64,000 nt of DNA from Candidatus Avidesulfovibrio excrementigallinarum. Its GTDB lineage: Bacteria > Desulfobacterota > Desulfovibrionia > Desulfovibrionales > Desulfovibrionaceae. A program made the position numbers and the translations under genes. Shown here in pieces: positions 19,096 to 31,927 of this stretch (the stretch's first letter is position 1; the number at the start of each line of letters is the position of its first letter). Below the pieces are notes generated by a model, which did no database searches, was not told where the DNA came from, and saw nothing but the letters and a program-made list of their open reading frames with translations. The stretch is from positions 1-64,000 of the forward strand of contig DVMI01000128.1 in NCBI GenBank assembly GCA_018715085.1, in the 5' to 3' direction.

Positions 19096-19794
19096 ATGCC
19101 TACCCTGAACGCCCGCCGCACCGGCCGTGCCCCCCGTGACGACGGCGACACCACCAGAGCCCGCATTCTGGAGGCCGCCGGACAACTGTTTGCCGAACGG
19201 GGCTACGCCGACACCACAAGCAAGGCCATCTGCCTGCGCGCCAAAAGCAACCCGGCCGCCGTCAACTACCATTTCGGCAGCCGCGACGCCCTGTATATGG
19301 CCGTTCTGGAAATCGCCCATACGCACATGATGAGCCTGGATTTTCTCATCCATCTGGCTGACTCGCCCGTCTCCCCGCGCGAAAAAATCGAGCAGCTCAT
19401 CGACGGGCTGATTCTGAACCTGCGCAACCCGCGCGGCTGGCAACTGCGGCTCTGGGCCAGAGAAATCATCTTTCCCACGCCGCTGTTTGCCGCCTGCGTG
19501 GCGCGCAACGTCATGCCCAAGGTCGGCATTGTCCACGCACTGCTCGGCCAGTACATGGGACTGCCCGCCGACAGCCCCGCCGTGCACTGTGGCGTGGTCA
19601 GCCTCATGGCGCCCTGCATGGGGCTGCTCATTGCCGACAGAGATTTGAAAGATTCGCTGATCCCGGCCCTGCGCCTGCCGCCCAAGGAACTGGCGCGGCA
19701 TATCAAAATCTTTCTGTTCGCAGGACTTCAGGGCTGTATCGAGGCCGCAGCCGCGCAAAAAAACGGCCCGGCGCGTCCGACGGACGCCGCATAG
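19096..19794 (+). CDS. TetR family regulator, CecR-like
   Basis: TRARILEAAGQLFAERGYADTTSKAICLRAKSNPAAVNYHFGSRDALYMAVLE HTH. Confidence 0.88.
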   Translation: MPTLNARRTGRAPRDDGDTTRARILEAAGQLFAERGYADTTSKAICLRAKSNPAAVNYHFGSRDALYMAVLEIAHTHMMSLDFLIHLADSPVSPREKIEQLIDGLILNLRNPRGWQLRLWAREIIFPTPLFAACVARNVMPKVGIVHALLGQYMGLPADSPAVHCGVVSLMAPCMGLLIADRDLKDSLIPALRLPPKELARHIKIFLFAGLQGCIEAAAAQKNGPARPTDAA

Positions 19795-20251
19795 CCGTTA
19801 CTATCCAGAGGCGTGTGCTCCGGCGTGCCCGCTCAGGCCGGACTCAGACACGCCAGTGCGTCATTTCCGCCTCAGCGCACAACACCACGCGTTCGATGCC
19901 GGTCCGGCTTTCTCCGCGCGGGCAGCGGTGTACAGGTCCGCCCCAAAACGCCTTTCAGGCAGCCCGCATCCTGACCTGCGCAGATCATTGCGGCTGTCCG
20001 GCGTGTTCTGCCTGCCCCGCAGAAAAGCGTCTTCCAGCCTGCAGAGATTTGGAATGGCGCCCCCGGCCGGCATTGCCGCAGCACGCCTGCCCGCCCTTTT
20101 CCACAAGAAAAACCGCGTCAGGCACACGCGCCGGCACGGCCCCGAAGAAAAACGCTCCCGCAGCCGCCGTGCCTCTGGTTGTCCGGTGCAGCCGCCGCTG
20201 CCTCAGGAAGCGGCAGGCCTTCACGCCGCTGCCGGCCGTCTGCGGCCCATA

Positions 20252-20301
20252 CAAAAAAACGGGGCACCGTCCCGGCAGCAGCCCGCCGGTATCCGTGCCC
20301 C
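20252..20301 (-). terminator. Intrinsic terminator downstream of RlmI-like gene
   Basis: GGGGCAC...GTGCCCC stem; on the minus strand followed by G and T7. Confidence 0.65.
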
Positions 20302-20333
20302 CCATTCTCCCGCCCGGCAGCGGCAGCGCCGCG

Positions 20334-21527
20334 CTACGCCCGCCGGACGCGCAGCGTCAGCGCCTTCAGGTAGGCAGTCTCGGGCATGGCCGGATGCACC
20401 GGGTGATCCGGTCCCTGATAGCCCTTGCGCACAAGCTGTCCGAACAGGCCCCGCCGGGCCAGGCTCTGTGTCAGCAGGTGTTGCAGGGTGTCGGTTTCCA
20501 GATGGTGCGAACAGGAGCAGGTGATCAGCGTGCCCCCGTCTTCCAAAAGCTGCAGGCCCAGATCGTTGACCCGGCGGTAGGCCGCAAGCCCCTGCGCGGC
20601 GTCCTTGCGGCGCTTGATGAAGGCCGGCGGATCAAGACACACAAGATCAAAACGCCGGCCCGCGTCGCGCAGTTCGGCAAGCAGCGTGAGCGCGTCGCCA
20701 TGCAGGCGCTCCACGCCAGCCTCAGGCGCTGTGCGGTGCAGGTTGGCCCCGGCGGCATCCAGCGCGGCGGAGGAAGCGTCAAGGAACGTGACTTCCCGCG
20801 CCCCGCCTCGCGCGGCCATGACGCCAAACCCGCCGGCATAGCAGAAGGCGTCAAGCACACGCGGGCCGGCGTGCCGTGCGGCTTCAAGCCGGTTGAACCG
20901 CTGGTCGTAAAACCAGCCTGTCTTTTGCCCTCCCTGCTCCGGGGCCATGGGCGCGCGGAAGGTCACGCCGTTTTCCACAAGCTCCACCTCGTCGGGAAGC
21001 GTCCCCAGCACGGTTTCCGTCTCGCGCGGCAGGCCCTCAAGGCTGCGGGAAGCGGTGTCGTTGCGCAGCACAATGACTGACGGACGCACCAGATCCGTCA
21101 AAACCTCCAGCACGGTCTGACGAAGGCGTTCCATGCCCGCGGTGTTGAGCTGGACACTCAGAATATCGCCAAAGCGATCAACCACCAGTCCGGGCACAAA
21201 GTCGCCCTCGCTGTGGCAGAGCCGGTAGCAGGGCGCGTCAAACAGGCGCTTGCGCAGATCCAGCGCGTCCGTCAGCCGCTTGCGGAGCAGATCCGCGCCC
21301 GGCTCTTCGCCCGGCGTGCGGATCAGCAGGCGAACGGCAATCAGCGAGGCGGGATTGACGCAGCCTGTGCCCAAGGGCGTCCCCGACGCGTCGCACAGCG
21401 TCACAGGCTCGCCAGGTTCAAAAGAGGTCAGGGGCGCGCGGGCAACGTCGACTTCGTTGCTGAACACCCACAGGTGTCCGGCGCGGATCCGGCGGTCTTC
21501 ACGCTTTTTCAAAAACAGTTGACGCAT
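20334..21527 (-). CDS. Class I SAM-dependent rRNA methyltransferase, RlmI-like
   Basis: PUA-like start LKKREDRRIRAGHLWVFSNEVD; VLDAFCYAGGFGVMAARGGAREVTFLD; LDPPAFIKRRKD. Confidence 0.9.
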   Translation of the reverse strand: MRQLFLKKREDRRIRAGHLWVFSNEVDVARAPLTSFEPGEPVTLCDASGTPLGTGCVNPASLIAVRLLIRTPGEEPGADLLRKRLTDALDLRKRLFDAPCYRLCHSEGDFVPGLVVDRFGDILSVQLNTAGMERLRQTVLEVLTDLVRPSVIVLRNDTASRSLEGLPRETETVLGTLPDEVELVENGVTFRAPMAPEQGGQKTGWFYDQRFNRLEAARHAGPRVLDAFCYAGGFGVMAARGGAREVTFLDASSAALDAAGANLHRTAPEAGVERLHGDALTLLAELRDAGRRFDLVCLDPPAFIKRRKDAAQGLAAYRRVNDLGLQLLEDGGTLITCSCSHHLETDTLQHLLTQSLARRGLFGQLVRKGYQGPDHPVHPAMPETAYLKALTLRVRRA

Positions 21528-21588
21528 CGCGATCTCCGTGGTGCGGGGCGGCAGGTCGTGCGGCCTCCCCGGTTGCGGGGCCTGAGGC

Positions 21589-21954
21589 TCAACGGCCCAG
21601 AAGGAAAACGTAAACCCAGACAGCCGTGTTGATCAGCATGGAAAGCAATATGGCGGCCGAAGCCATGTCCTTGGCCGCCTTGATCAGCGGCCGGAATTCC
21701 GTAGTGACCAGATCGCAGGTCTTTTCGACGGCGCTGTTCAGCAGCTCCACAATCATGGTGCCGCACCACAGCCCCAGCACCAGCAGCCACCGGCCAAAAC
21801 CTGCCCCGGTCACAGCCAGCGCAACAACAAGCACTGCAAAAACAAGGCATTCCTGCCGGAAGGCGCGTTCGCCGCGCCAGGCAATGGCCAGGCCCGAAAG
21901 CGAATGCCGCAGCGCTGCCGCCAGCGGACCGAACTGAAAATCAATGGATTGCAT
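21589..21954 (-). CDS. dgkA: Diacylglycerol kinase
   Basis: ELLNSAVEKTCDLVTTEFRPLIKAAKDMASAAILLS. Confidence 0.88.
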   Translation of the reverse strand: MQSIDFQFGPLAAALRHSLSGLAIAWRGERAFRQECLVFAVLVVALAVTGAGFGRWLLVLGLWCGTMIVELLNSAVEKTCDLVTTEFRPLIKAAKDMASAAILLSMLINTAVWVYVFLLGR

Positions 21955-22467
21955 GGCGTATCCTGAAACTGAGTTAAGCAAACGGCAGCAAAGGAACAGA
22001 CGGGAGGCGCCCCGTTGCAAAGGAACTGCCCTTCTTTTTCTCCGGCCCCGGCGGCCTTCCTGGAACGTTGGCCGTTAAGGGAGAATGACGGGGAGGCTCC
22101 GGCCGGGATGTTCAGCCTGTCGCTTCCGGTTGTGCAACGGCTGTTTTCTGCCGCTGCCGTGCTGTGCGTCCATGGCCTTGGCGCCTGCAGCGGTGCAGGC
22201 TCCGTGCCGGAACCCGGCGCAGGGGCCTGTGCTCCGCGTCCGGACAGCCAGCGGACAGGCTTTGCCGGACGGCACGTTGTTGCCGCGGCGGTCAGGCTGC
22301 ACAGCCCGCCACGTCACGGCAGGAGGGCTGTCCCGCTTGTCCGCGCGGCTTCTGTCCCAGGCGTTGCGGAAAAAAGAGGAGCGGCCCGGGGGAAAGGGGG
22401 AGAGGAGGCCCCCCTTTGCAAAGAGACTTCTCCCCTCCCCCCTGGTTGCCGTCTGTCCGCCCCGGCC

Positions 22468-25113
22468 TTACGCGCCAAGCGCCTGGCGCAACAGCGCAAA
22501 GGCCTCGTCAATGCCCGCGGGGTTGGAGCCGCCGGCCTGGGCCTGATCCGGACGCCCGCCGCCCGAGCCGCCCATGGGGACGGCCACGGTCTTGATGAGC
22601 GCGGGCGCGGTGAAGCGGCCGTGCAGAGCCTTGGGGACATACAGGATGAGCGCCGCTTTGCCGTCGGGGTTGTCCGCATCGGGCGCGGCCAGGCAGACCA
22701 CGCCGTTCACATGCTTGGAACGCACGTCGTCCATGACTTCGCGCAGGGTCTTGACCGGCATGGGTGCAAGTTTGGCCGTGACCAGCTCAATGCCATTGAC
22801 GGTTTCTTCGTTCATGGCGTTGCCCTGGCTGGAGGCGGCCACGGCCTTGTCAAGGTCGCGCCGGAGCTGCCTGTTTTCCTTGAGCAGCCCGTCAACGCGG
22901 TTCAGCACGTCGTCGGGGCGGCTTTTCAACAGTCCCGAAAGCGCATGCAGCTGCGAACGCTGGGCGGCCATATACCGGAACGCGTTCCAGCCCGTCAGCG
23001 CTTCAATGCGCCGCACTCCTGCGGAAATGCCCGACTCCGAAAGAATGACAAACAGTCCGGCCTGACCGGTGGAAGTCAGGTGCGTGCCGCCGCAAAGCTC
23101 CACGGATTCGGTGTGTCCTTCCCTGCCCACGGTCAGCACGCGGACTTCGTCGCCGTATTTTTCGCCAAACAGGGCCATGGCTCCGGAGTCCAGCGCCTTT
23201 TCGCGCGGCATGAGCTGCGCGGTCACCGGATAGTCGGCCATGATGGCGGCGTTGACTTCGTGCTCCACCCTGGCCACTTCCTCGGGCGTCATGGGAGCGA
23301 TGTGCGAAAAGTCAAAACGCAGCCGTTCGGGCGAAACGAGCGAACCGGCCTGCCGGACGTGATCGCCAAGCACCCGGCGCAGCGCCGCGTGCAGAAGGTG
23401 CGTGCAGGTGTGCGAACGGGCCGAGGCCTGCCTGCTTTCGGCGTCGACATGCAGGCCAACTTCCTGATCGGGGAGGAGTTCGCCTTCTTCAACGCGGATC
23501 TTAAGCACAGTCAGCTCTGCCGAAGGCTTGAGGCTGTCGAGAATGGCCGCCTTGCCGGCAGGGGCGTCAATACGGCCGGTGTCGCCCGTCTGGCCGCCGG
23601 ACGCGCCATAGAAGGGGGTGCGCTCCGTCACCACATAGCCTTCTGCACCGGCGGGCAGGCTGTCTGCCGGCAGGGCGTCGGCATCGAGCAGCGCCACGAC
23701 CCTGGCGGTGGCGTTCAGTTCCGTGTAGCCGACAAATTCGCTCTTCAGTCCGTCAGCCAGCAAAGAGGCAAAGCGCGCCCCCAGATCCTTTTCTCCGGAG
23801 CCTTTCCAGTTGGCCCGAGCGCGCCGGCGCTGTTCGAGCATGGCGGCGGTAAAGCCGGCCTCGTCCACGGCAAAGCCGCGCTTGCCGGCAATGTCGTTGA
23901 CGATGTCGATGGGGAACCCGTAGGTGTCATAGAGCTTGAACAGCACGTCGCCAGGCAGGGTCTTGTCCGCCTCGCGCGCGCTCATTTCGCTTTCCAGCAG
24001 GGCCAGGCCCTTGTCGAGGGTCTGGCTGAAGCGCTCTTCCTCCTCGCGGATCACGCGGGCCATGAACTCGGCACGCCCGGTCAGTTCGGGGTACTGGCCG
24101 CCCATGACTTCCGCAACCTTGAGCGCCGTCTTGTACAAAAACGGTTCCTGCATGCCGATCAGCCGGCCAAAACGGAACGCCCGGCGGATGAGCCGGCGCA
24201 GGATATAGCTGCGGCCTTCGTTGGAAGGCAGAATGCCGTCAGCAATCATGAAGGCGATGGCCCGGCTGTGGTCGGCAATGACGCGCAGGGCAGTGTCGGT
24301 GTCTGGATCCTCGTGGTAGCGCACGCCGGCAAGCGAGGCCATGTACTGAATAAACGTCTGGAACAGATCCGTATCGTAGTTGGAGCGCACACCCTGGCAG
24401 ACGGCGGCAATGCGTTCGAGGCCCATGCCCGTGTCAATGGAAGGATGAGGCAGGGGCGTGCGGGTGCCGTCCGCCGCCTGGTCATACTGCATGAACACAA
24501 GGTTCCAGATTTCCAAAAACCGGTCACAGTCGCAGGTGCCTATGCCGCAGTTGGGGCCGCAGGCCATGTCCGCACCCTGATCCACATGAATTTCGGAACA
24601 GGGACCGCAGGGCCCTGTGTCGCCCATGGACCAGAAGTTGTCCTTTTCGCCCAGCCGGTAAATGCGCGACGGATCGACGCCGGCCACGCGAACCCAGAGA
24701 TCAAAGGCTTCGTCGTCGTCCTTGTACACGGTAATATACAGCTTTTCACGCGGGATGCCGAGTTCCTTGGTCACAAAGTCCCAGGCCATGCGGATGGCGT
24801 CTTCCTTGAAATAATCGCCAAACGAAAAGTTGCCGAGCATTTCAAAGAAGGTGTGATGGCGGGCGGTGCGGCCCACGTTGTCAAGGTCGTTGTGCTTGCC
24901 CCCGACGCGAAGGCACTTCTGCGCAGTGGTGGCGCGGCTGTAGTCGCGTTTTTCCTGACCAAGAAAAACCTTCTTGAACTGCACCATGCCCGCGTTGGTG
25001 AACAGCAGGGACGGATCGTCGCGCGGGATGAGCGAAGAGGACGCCACTTCACGGTGATTGTATTTTTTAAAATGATCCAGAAATTTACGCCTGATATCCT
25101 GGGCTGTAAGCAT
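22468..25113 (-). CDS. alaS: Alanyl-tRNA synthetase
   Basis: [52 protein letters not shown]; full length. Confidence 0.97.
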   Translation of the reverse strand: MLTAQDIRRKFLDHFKKYNHREVASSSLIPRDDPSLLFTNAGMVQFKKVFLGQEKRDYSRATTAQKCLRVGGKHNDLDNVGRTARHHTFFEMLGNFSFGDYFKEDAIRMAWDFVTKELGIPREKLYITVYKDDDEAFDLWVRVAGVDPSRIYRLGEKDNFWSMGDTGPCGPCSEIHVDQGADMACGPNCGIGTCDCDRFLEIWNLVFMQYDQAADGTRTPLPHPSIDTGMGLERIAAVCQGVRSNYDTDLFQTFIQYMASLAGVRYHEDPDTDTALRVIADHSRAIAFMIADGILPSNEGRSYILRRLIRRAFRFGRLIGMQEPFLYKTALKVAEVMGGQYPELTGRAEFMARVIREEEERFSQTLDKGLALLESEMSAREADKTLPGDVLFKLYDTYGFPIDIVNDIAGKRGFAVDEAGFTAAMLEQRRRARANWKGSGEKDLGARFASLLADGLKSEFVGYTELNATARVVALLDADALPADSLPAGAEGYVVTERTPFYGASGGQTGDTGRIDAPAGKAAILDSLKPSAELTVLKIRVEEGELLPDQEVGLHVDAESRQASARSHTCTHLLHAALRRVLGDHVRQAGSLVSPERLRFDFSHIAPMTPEEVARVEHEVNAAIMADYPVTAQLMPREKALDSGAMALFGEKYGDEVRVLTVGREGHTESVELCGGTHLTSTGQAGLFVILSESGISAGVRRIEALTGWNAFRYMAAQRSQLHALSGLLKSRPDDVLNRVDGLLKENRQLRRDLDKAVAASSQGNAMNEETVNGIELVTAKLAPMPVKTLREVMDDVRSKHVNGVVCLAAPDADNPDGKAALILYVPKALHGRFTAPALIKTVAVPMGGSGGGRPDQAQAGGSNPAGIDEAFALLRQALGA

Positions 25114-25244
25114 GCTGGTTCCTGTCGTGTGCTGTGTGTTGGCCCGTCCGGCCGCGCCAGCAGCATGGCGGGGCAGAACGGGCGTGGGTTGTCTGGCAGA
25201 CGCTGCTGCCTGCCAAAAAAATGCGGCCGGGCGCGGACGCGATT

Positions 25245-25271
25245 GCCCCTGAAAAACGTCTTTTCAGGGGC
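25245..25271. terminator. Symmetric hairpin between recA and alaS
   Basis: GCCCCTGAAAA-acgtc-TTTTCAGGGGC, 11-bp perfect stem. Confidence 0.55.
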
Positions 25272-25367
25272 AACGCGGACCGGGTCGGATGCCGTTGCAG
25301 GGCCGCCACGCCGAAGGCGTCGCCCCGGCCGGCCGCAGAGCGGGCGGCAAGGGGCGTTCGGGCGGCG

Positions 25368-26480
<1,113 letters not shown>

Positions 26481-26567
26481 GTCAGTCTCCATAAGGGCCA
26501 AAAGCGCGTTCGTCCGGCCCTGCTGTGGGAAGCGGAGTCCAACCTCCGCAGGTTGAAAAAATTCCGG

Positions 26568-27611
26568 TCATTCAAGCAGTCCCTGCTCCGCCATGCCGCC
26601 GGGCATGCGCAGATGCCGGTATGCACGGGCGGTGGCCATGCGGCCGCGCGGCGTGCGCTTGAGAAAACCGCACTGGATCAAGTAGGGTTCGTAAATTTCT
26701 TCCACCGTGCGGACCTCTTCGGCCACGGCGGCCGCCAGGGTCTTCACGCCAACAGGACCGCCATTGTAATATTCAATGAGCACCCTGAGGAGCTTGCGAT
26801 CCATCTGGTCCAGGCCGAACTCGTCCACGTCCATCCGGTTGAGCGCGTTTCTGGCCTGTTCGGTGTCAACAATTCCCTTGCCGAACACGGCGGCAAAATC
26901 CCGCACCCGGCGCAGCAGGCGGTTGGCAATGCGCGGCGTCCCCCGGGAACGGCGGCCGATTTCCAGCGCGCCATCCTCGGTAACGGGCACGTCAAGAATC
27001 CGCGCCGAACGCAGCACCACGCGGGCGAGCTCTTCCGGAGTGTAATATTCAAGCCGGCTGATGATCCCGAAACGATCGCGCAGCGGCGACGAAATCAGGC
27101 CGATGCGCGTGGTCGCGCCCACCAGCGTAAACGGCTCGAGATCAATTTTGACCGTCCTGGCCGCCGGCCCCTGGCCGATGACCAGATCGAGCTTGAAATC
27201 CTCCATGGCGGGATAGAGAATTTCTTCCACCGCAATGGGCATGCGGTGTATTTCGTCCACAAACAAAATGTCGTGCCGGGACAAATTGGTCAGGATGGCC
27301 GCCAGATCGCCGCTGCGCTCCAGCACAGGGCCGGACGTGCAGACCAGGTTGACGCCCAGTTCCGCTGCCATAATCTGGGCAAGCGTGGTTTTGCCAAGCC
27401 CCGGATTGCCGTGGAACAGCGTGTGATCCATGGCCTGACCGCGCTCGCGCGCGGCATTGAGGTACACGCGCAGGTTGGCGCGCAGCTCCTCCTGCCCGAT
27501 GAAGTCTTCAAGCCGCGTGGGGCGGATGGACTCTTCTGCCGCGACGCGGCCGGGTGCAGACGGCGCCTCGCTGCCGCCAGCCCCGCCGAACAAATCCTGA
27601 GCGTCGCTCAT
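26568..27611 (-). CDS. ruvB: Holliday junction helicase RuvB
   Basis: [60 protein letters not shown]. Confidence 0.97.
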   Translation of the reverse strand: MSDAQDLFGGAGGSEAPSAPGRVAAEESIRPTRLEDFIGQEELRANLRVYLNAARERGQAMDHTLFHGNPGLGKTTLAQIMAAELGVNLVCTSGPVLERSGDLAAILTNLSRHDILFVDEIHRMPIAVEEILYPAMEDFKLDLVIGQGPAARTVKIDLEPFTLVGATTRIGLISSPLRDRFGIISRLEYYTPEELARVVLRSARILDVPVTEDGALEIGRRSRGTPRIANRLLRRVRDFAAVFGKGIVDTEQARNALNRMDVDEFGLDQMDRKLLRVLIEYYNGGPVGVKTLAAAVAEEVRTVEEIYEPYLIQCGFLKRTPRGRMATARAYRHLRMPGGMAEQGLLE

Positions 27612-28234
27612 CGGGATTCTCCCTGCCGGATGCGGGCCATGGCTTTCAACGCGGCCCGCAGGGCTCCGCTGACGTCAAGATCCGGCTCGTCGTGCAGGAT
27701 CTGCTTGATGACCGGCCCGGCTTCAATTTCGCTGTAGCCAAGCCCCTCAAGGCCCGTCAGCGTGTCGCGGTAAACGCTTCCCGGACGCGGACCGGCACCG
27801 GCAGGCGCAGCCAGCGCCGGACAGTCTTCGACCTTGAGCTTGTATTTCAGCTCCAAAAAAATATGCTGCGCGGTCTTTTTGCCAATGCCCGAAACCCGCG
27901 TCAAAGGCGTGGGGTCGTCGTCAAGCACGATACGCCGCAGATCGTCCGGGCGAAAAACCGACAGAATGCCCAGCGCCGTGCGCGCGCCCACCTTGGACAA
28001 CGAAATGAGCGTTACAAACGTTTCGCGCTCGTCCCACGTCTCAAAGCCAAACAGCTCCTGCGCGTCCTCGCGCACGATAAACGAGGTATAAAACGCCACC
28101 TGCGCGCCTTTTTGCGGCAGGCGCGACACCGTATGCAGCGGCAGCGACACTTCATAGCCGACGCCTGTGGCAGTGATCACCACCGCAGTGTTTGCCCCTG
28201 TTTGGTCAAGGCGACCTTCAAGATATGCGATCAT
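27608..28234 (-). CDS. ruvA: Holliday junction branch migration protein RuvA
   Basis: [33 protein letters not shown]; overlaps ruvB start. Confidence 0.95.
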   Translation of the reverse strand: MIAYLEGRLDQTGANTAVVITATGVGYEVSLPLHTVSRLPQKGAQVAFYTSFIVREDAQELFGFETWDERETFVTLISLSKVGARTALGILSVFRPDDLRRIVLDDDPTPLTRVSGIGKKTAQHIFLELKYKLKVEDCPALAAPAGAGPRPGSVYRDTLTGLEGLGYSEIEAGPVIKQILHDEPDLDVSGALRAALKAMARIRQGESR

Positions 28235-28381
28235 GGCCGAACCATAGCCGATTTCAGGTTGGTATGGAAGAGCGCTGCGCGCCCGGCTCCGGCGCTTAAA
28301 ACGGCGCTCCCCGCGCATTCCGCCATGCCCCGGCGGCTGCCGTGCCCGCATCCGCGCCAGCCGCGCCACAAAAACTGGCGT

Positions 28382-28969
28382 TTAGGCAAACACTCCGTGT
28401 TCCCAGAGGATTTTCAACCCTATGCCAATCAGGACCACGCCGCCGGCCACGCCTGCGTACCGTCCGAACAGCGCCGCCCGGGACAGGCGCTGCCCCAAAA
28501 ACAGCCCCAGCGCAGTCAGCCCGGCACAAACCAGCCCGATGACGACGGACGGCATCCAGATCGGCACGCGGATCAGCGCAAACGACAACCCCACGGCCAG
28601 CGCGTCAATGCTGGTAGCCACAGCCAGCAGCAGCAGGCTCGTGCCCCGGGAAGGATCCTTTTTGGGCGGCGCGCAGGGTCCGTCGTCATCCGGATTGTGC
28701 TGCAGCCCTTCGCGCAGCATGGATCCTCCAATCCAGGCCAGCAGCACAAAGGCAACCCAGTGATCCCAGTTTTCGATGAAACTGCGCACCGAAAGCCCCA
28801 GCGCCCAGCCTATCACCGGCATAAGAAACTGAAACAGGCCAAACGCCAGCGACATGCGGAAGTAATGCCCGGCGTCCGGCCGGCGCAGGGCGCAGCCGGC
28901 CCCCACGGACACGGCAAACGCGTCCATGGCCAGTGCCAGGGCCAGCATCAGAACCGCCACGGCGCTCAT
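28382..28969 (-). CDS. mntP: Putative manganese efflux pump, MntP family
   Basis: LALAMDAFAVSVGAG and ATSIDALAVGLSFAL repeats. Confidence 0.88.
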   Translation of the reverse strand: MSAVAVLMLALALAMDAFAVSVGAGCALRRPDAGHYFRMSLAFGLFQFLMPVIGWALGLSVRSFIENWDHWVAFVLLAWIGGSMLREGLQHNPDDDGPCAPPKKDPSRGTSLLLLAVATSIDALAVGLSFALIRVPIWMPSVVIGLVCAGLTALGLFLGQRLSRAALFGRYAGVAGGVVLIGIGLKILWEHGVFA

Positions 28970-30459
28970 GCCAAAAGCTCCGCAGGACAGGGACCGCGCC
29001 AGGTGACCCGCCCGTGATCCAGCCGCAGCAAATGCGTGATGGTCGGGATAAGATCTTCGCGACGGTGAGAGACCAGCACGATCTGCACCCCCTGATCCAT
29101 CAGGGCGTCAATCAGTTCCAGCACGTGGTCGCGCGCAGCGGGATCCAGGCCCGAACACGGCTCGTCCAGCAGCAGCAGATCCGGCGAGCCAATCAGAGCT
29201 CTGGCCAGCAGAAGCCGGCGCATTTCGCCTGTGGAACAGCGCCGGATGGAACGCCGGGCCAGATGCTCGACGCCCAGCAGGCGCATACAGAAATGGGCTT
29301 CGTCAAGTTCGTCGGAGGCAATGGCGCGATACACGCCCACGCTGTTGTCAAGCCCCGAAAAAACCAGCTCCTCACCTGTGATGTCGTAGGTATAGGTGGC
29401 CTGCTGCAAGTCCGAAACAAGCCGGATCCCCTTGCGGATGCACTCGAGCTTGACCTGCTCGCCGCCCTGTCTGGGCAGCCAGCGGCGGACGCTGCCGCCC
29501 ACAGCGGCAAATTCGTCGCCAGCCACAAGGCGCATGAGTGTGGACTTGCCCGCGCCGTTGTCGCCCAGCACGGCCCAGTTCTGGCCGGGCTCGATGGTCC
29601 AGTCGATGTTGTGCAGCACGGGCGTTCCGCTGAGATATACGGTGGCGTTGAGGATTTCGATCCGCGCGCCTTCGCCGTGCTTGACGCCGGACAGCTGGGG
29701 CGTGAGGTCAATGCCGCAGTCGGAAGAAACCGCAAGCCGGACGCCGGGTTTGCCGGGCAACACGCGATCCGAAACGATGCGGCCGTGCTCCATGCAGATT
29801 TCGCGGTGCATCCAGTCGGGGAGCGTTTCGGGACGGTGCGTGCTGATCAGCAGGGTGGTCATCTCCGCAGCCTTTTCCAGCATGGCCAGCAGGCGCAGGC
29901 GCGAATCGGCGTCAAGGCCGTCGGTCACTTCGTCAAGCAACAGCGCCCTGGGCCGGCGGATGAGCCCCCGGGCCACCAGCAGGCGGCGCAGCTCGCCCTG
30001 CGACAGTTCGGGAACCCTCCGCGCCAAAAGCGGTTCGGCATCCAGCTGGGCTGCCAGATCATGGATGCGCGCCTTGTCTTCGCCTTCCGCGTGCCGCAAC
30101 ACATAAATGGCTTCCGAAATCCCTCCGAAAACCAGATCCTCCCCGGTGATGTCCCAGCCCTGCAGCAAAATGCGCTCCTGCTGGGCCGGCGCAATCAGCG
30201 AGACCATGCTCCGGCCAGCCAGCGGGGACGTTTCGGGTCCGCTGGCCGTATGCCAGACAATGCGGCTTTGGCTGTCCTGATCCGGCCATTGTTCGCCGCG
30301 CAGCAGGCGCAGCAGCGTGGACTTGCCCGCGCCGTTGCCGCCGCGCAGGGCAAGGTGCTCCCCGACACGCAGGGACAACGTCACGTCATCAAGGGCGCGC
30401 AGGCCCTGATAGGTCACCCGGGCGTCGGTGACATCGATGAGAGGAGAACAAAATTCCAT
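28966..30459 (-). CDS. ModF-like ABC ATP-binding protein with two ABC domains and no TM region
   Basis: GGNGAGKSTLLRLLRG and GDNGAGKSTLMRLVAG; LSQGELRRLLVARGL, CSTGEMRRLLLARAL; ATG at 30459. Confidence 0.85.
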   Translation of the reverse strand: MEFCSPLIDVTDARVTYQGLRALDDVTLSLRVGEHLALRGGNGAGKSTLLRLLRGEQWPDQDSQSRIVWHTASGPETSPLAGRSMVSLIAPAQQERILLQGWDITGEDLVFGGISEAIYVLRHAEGEDKARIHDLAAQLDAEPLLARRVPELSQGELRRLLVARGLIRRPRALLLDEVTDGLDADSRLRLLAMLEKAAEMTTLLISTHRPETLPDWMHREICMEHGRIVSDRVLPGKPGVRLAVSSDCGIDLTPQLSGVKHGEGARIEILNATVYLSGTPVLHNIDWTIEPGQNWAVLGDNGAGKSTLMRLVAGDEFAAVGGSVRRWLPRQGGEQVKLECIRKGIRLVSDLQQATYTYDITGEELVFSGLDNSVGVYRAIASDELDEAHFCMRLLGVEHLARRSIRRCSTGEMRRLLLARALIGSPDLLLLDEPCSGLDPAARDHVLELIDALMDQGVQIVLVSHRREDLIPTITHLLRLDHGRVTWRGPCPAELLA

Positions 30460-30672
30460 ACCGGTAAACTCCAAAGACAGTCGTTGCAGAAAGTCTGAAT
30501 CGCACGCCAGCGCCGTGGCGCTGCACAAAAAACGCCATCCTGCCGGGGCCGTGCCGTGGCGTTGCCGGCAACGCGCCATGCCCCAAGGCCTTACCGGCCG
30601 CCAAACGCGGCAGCGGGGCCCGTGCGCTGTGCAGGACCGGACGCGCCTGAACCCGGCTCCGGCAGCGGCTTG

Positions 30673-31512
30673 CTAAAAGGCCTGATCGTATGCCTTGCGG
30701 CACACAAAATACCGGCTGGTGGCATACCCGTAACTGCGCGCGTACTCAGCCAGCCGGTCAAAATTCCAGCCCAGCTGTTTGACGTTGTGGGCGTCAGAGG
30801 CAAAGGTAATGGGCAGCTCCAGATCGGCGGCCAGGCGCATGATGCGGGGTCCCGGATAGATTTCGGCGCAGGGCTTGCGCAGCCCGGCTGCCGAGATTTC
30901 CATGGCCATGCCCGAGGCCTTCATGGCCATGAGCGCGCGCCGGACCTTTTCCATATTGCCGGCGTCGTCAAGCCAGGCGTTGAAGCGGTCCACGCTGAAA
31001 ATCTTGATGATGTCCGGATGGGCCGCCACATTCATGATCCGGCTGCCGGCCATGTCGGCCAGGGCCCGGAAATAGGCGTCATAGCGCTCGTAGCAGACCT
31101 CGTCCGACACGTCCCAGTCGCCGGCGCTGGCGTCAAAGCCCCAGTGCCCGAGAAAATGGACGCTGCCGATCAGATAGTCCCAGGGTTCCGAGGCGGCCAC
31201 CCGCTCAATGAACGGCCGTTCGGCCGAAAACCAGTCCATTTCCAGTCCCAGCAGCACACGCAGCGGCTTGGCGTTGTCGGGTGCGTTTTCCCAGCGCTCA
31301 CGCAGCGCGCGGACTTCAGACAGGTACGCGGGAAAACCGGCCTTGAGCTGTTCGCGGTATTCCTGCGGATAGTCGTAGCCGTTGGGACGCGGCGAGTGCT
31401 CGGAAAAACCCAGGATGCGCATGCCTGCCGCGGCTGCGGCCGCAGCCATGTCGGACACGCTGTCCTTGCCGTGGGAATAATGGGTGTGACTGTGCAGATC
31501 GACGGTAATCAT
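30673..31512 (-). CDS. PHP-domain phosphatase (histidinol-phosphatase HisK-like)
   Basis: MITVDLHSHTHYSHGKDSVSDMAAAAAAAGMRILGFSEHSP; ASDAHNVKQLG. Confidence 0.8.
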   Translation of the reverse strand: MITVDLHSHTHYSHGKDSVSDMAAAAAAAGMRILGFSEHSPRPNGYDYPQEYREQLKAGFPAYLSEVRALRERWENAPDNAKPLRVLLGLEMDWFSAERPFIERVAASEPWDYLIGSVHFLGHWGFDASAGDWDVSDEVCYERYDAYFRALADMAGSRIMNVAAHPDIIKIFSVDRFNAWLDDAGNMEKVRRALMAMKASGMAMEISAAGLRKPCAEIYPGPRIMRLAADLELPITFASDAHNVKQLGWNFDRLAEYARSYGYATSRYFVCRKAYDQAF

Positions 31513-31881
31513 GGGGCAATATCCACAATGGTGAAAGGTGGTTCCAGAATCGAACTGTCAATAATGAACCAGAGTTCCGTCAAGGTCAAGAAGGGGCTGA
31601 CCGCGCCGTGCCTCCGCCGGAAAAACCGGCCCCGGCACACTGCGGCAGGCCCGCGTGTCCCGGGGCGGACACAAAGCGCCTCGTCTTGCGGGCAGGAGCC
31701 CGGATCCTGCGCGGCATTGGCGCAGGCAGCGGCGCAGAATGTGACACACGTTCCGCAGCATGCCGGTAACGCCGGGCATAACGTGAAAAAAATGTCAAGC
31801 CCTTGCCAGCCCTCTGCAACGTTGTATTGTCAAAACAGGCAGACCGCGTTGTGCACCGGCACACCGCGGCGCCGTAACTTC

Positions 31882-31927
31882 AAAAAGTGCCGAGGCACGG
31901 CCTGGTCCACCGGGCCACGGCCTTGGC
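31882..31927 (-). terminator. Terminator-like hairpin with no adjacent upstream CDS
   Basis: GCCGAGGCacGGCCTGGtccaCCGGGCCacgGCCTTGGC (31889-31927); minus strand continues GCACTTTTTG. Confidence 0.5.
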
